Source: Acidobacteriota bacterium
GTDB taxonomy: Bacteria; Acidobacteriota; Blastocatellia; HR10
Assembly (NCBI GenBank): GCA_030550025.1
Contig: JAUQQC010000009.1
Coordinates: 45,495-109,494, forward strand
DNA length: 64,000 bases
Direction of reading: 5' to 3'
Part shown: positions 63,162-64,000 of the stretch, in pieces
How the letters are laid out: every line of letters starts with the position of its first letter
Numbering within the stretch: position 1 is the first letter of the stretch
Notes under the pieces: model-generated
What the model saw: the letters and a program-made list of their open reading frames with translations, nothing else
Database searches by the model: none
What the model was told of the DNA's origin: nothing
Made by a program: the position numbers and the translations under genes

Positions 63162-64000
63162 TCACCGGGCCAGCTTCTCGATCTGCTCGCGCGTGAGGGG
63201 TCTGGCGTAGAGCATCTGCAGCTTGTCGGCTCCTGACTTCAGGAAGACCCACTTAGTGGGATCGGTGGTCGCTGCTTTTGGATCGCCCGTGTAGTCCACG
63301 AAATCGAAGCGCAGCGCCTGTTGCCAATCCGGAGGGACAGGGATGACCCCGCTGGGACCGATGAGTTTCTTCTGCTGCTCATCCCAACGCGTCACAGTGA
63401 TTTGACCCGTCCGTGCGTATTCCGCGATCGCCGCATTGGCGTGACATTCGCCGCAGGAGCGCCCTCTGGCCACGATGTTATGCGCGCGATAAGGCGCGAT
63501 CGCAATGAAAGATTTCCCTTGGTAGGTCAGTCCCATGATCGTCGCGGGATAAACCTTCCCCGACCCTTGTCGGCGAACCAGGAGCGTGAAGTTGCGCAAG
63601 ACGCCATAGGGGCGTTTGATGCCGGCTGCGATCTCGCTCTCGAAGTGGCAGTTGTAACAGGAGATGACCGATTGCGTGTGGCATGCCGTGCAATCTACCG
63701 TCTCACGATGGAGGTGATGACTGGTCGTCGCGGGGATCGTCCTGTGGCAAGTCTCGCAGGAAACATCCATGGCGCCAGGTTCTAACCAAGAGAGGTAGAT
63801 GTTCCCATCGCCATGCATCTCTCGCTTTGTGTGGCAACTCCGGCAGGTGAAGCCCAGGTCTCGGTGCACGTCCGGGTACTGGAATGTGGTGATCTCCAAT
63901 GCCTGCCGCCGGTGGCACTTGAGGCAAATCTCCTGGCTCACTCGGTCGCCGACGCGGATGTGGCAATCCGAACAATCCGGCTGGTATGTCGCGCTCTCGA
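63162..64000 (-). CDS. multihaem cytochrome c, 5' end missing
   Basis: The minus-strand frame remains open to the right edge, so the start is outside the window; 278 residues are visible. Seven CxxCH sites are seen: CSDCH (in the terminal residues), CLKCH, CRSCH, CETCH, CTACH, CYNCH and CGECH. These are clustered before about residue 180 of the visible part, then a haem-free C-terminal region (VTRWDEQQKKLIGPSG, LKSGADKLQMLYARPL) with a Lys/Arg tail. It belongs to the multihaem cytochrome superfamily (NapC/NrfH- or OmcA-like modules not specified); its partner is unknown. It is convergent with the giant protein. Confidence 0.85.
   Translation of the reverse strand, partial: ESATYQPDCSDCHIRVGDRVSQEICLKCHRRQALEITTFQYPDVHRDLGFTCRSCHTKREMHGDGNIYLSWLEPGAMDVSCETCHRTIPATTSHHLHRETVDCTACHTQSVISCYNCHFESEIAAGIKRPYGVLRNFTLLVRRQGSGKVYPATIMGLTYQGKSFIAIAPYRAHNIVARGRSCGECHANAAIAEYARTGQITVTRWDEQQKKLIGPSGVIPVPPDWQQALRFDFVDYTGDPKAATTDPTKWVFLKSGADKLQMLYARPLTREQIEKLAR

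Overview
The window is a GC-rich (roughly 60 percent G+C), gene-dense stretch of a diderm bacterial chromosome, most likely an Acidobacteriota member. The best clues are a secreted VWFA protein of the type common in acidobacteria, an LpxL-type lipid A acyltransferase (so an outer membrane), paired secreted M16 peptidases with M28 and S9 peptidases, and a menaquinone-type respiratory chain. The phylum is an inference from gene content; no rRNA gene is present to fix it.

Layout. 1-3.5 kb: the end of a beta-propeller gene, then Rieske protein, cytochrome b and a nine-haem cytochrome c, a quinol-oxidising bc-type complex in which the multihaem protein seems to replace cytochrome c1. 3.5-7.1 kb (minus): a TrmO/FmdE-like fusion, class II ribonucleotide reductase, a DUF1858 protein and a monohaem DUF3365 cytochrome. 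7.1-12.5 kb: two Hsp20 proteins, a thiamine-binding-type protein, secreted hypotheticals, an Fe/Mn superoxide dismutase and a YebC protein. 12.6-14.8 kb (minus): a sodium:solute symporter followed by two overlapping one-helix microproteins of 46 and 44 residues. 14.9-20.4 kb: a DUF2227-like protein, a large secreted repeat protein, CoxG-like SRPBCC, MqnD (futalosine menaquinone pathway) and YciI.

20.55-34.4 kb: one long complex I operon behind a near-consensus sigma-70 promoter, nuoA-B-C-D-E-F-G-H-J-K-L-M-N. nuoI is absent; a strong hairpin lies in the nuoH-nuoJ gap, and NuoG carries one more four-cysteine set than the canonical protein. 34.5-40.5 kb: an M16 peptidase with its HxxEH motif, an M16 homologue without it, and an S9 peptidase, all exported. 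40.5-46.7 kb: a hypothetical protein, one tRNA with CAT anticodon, a translationally coupled OGG1-like plus MutY repair pair, an M28 peptidase and LpxL. 46.8-49.2 kb: the VWFA protein, an inositol monophosphatase-family enzyme and two small proteins. 49.3-53.3 kb: an ECF sigma/anti-sigma/DUF4097 operon divergent from the primary sigma factor gene. 53.5-57.1 kb: MgtC-like protein, an Atz/Trz-type amidohydrolase, a small transaldolase and a DnaC-like AAA+ protein. 57.5-64 kb: an 1841-residue exported modular protein (FG-GAP, beta-helix, five prealbumin-like repeats, FG-GAP) with its own promoter and terminator, convergent with a multihaem cytochrome cut by the window end.

Much of the window serves one purpose: complex I, MqnD, the bc-type complex and the multihaem cytochromes together describe menaquinone-based electron transport. 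No CRISPR array, insertion sequence, integrase or prophage gene was seen, so novelty here lies in unusual versions of core systems and in overlooked microproteins rather than in a mobile island.
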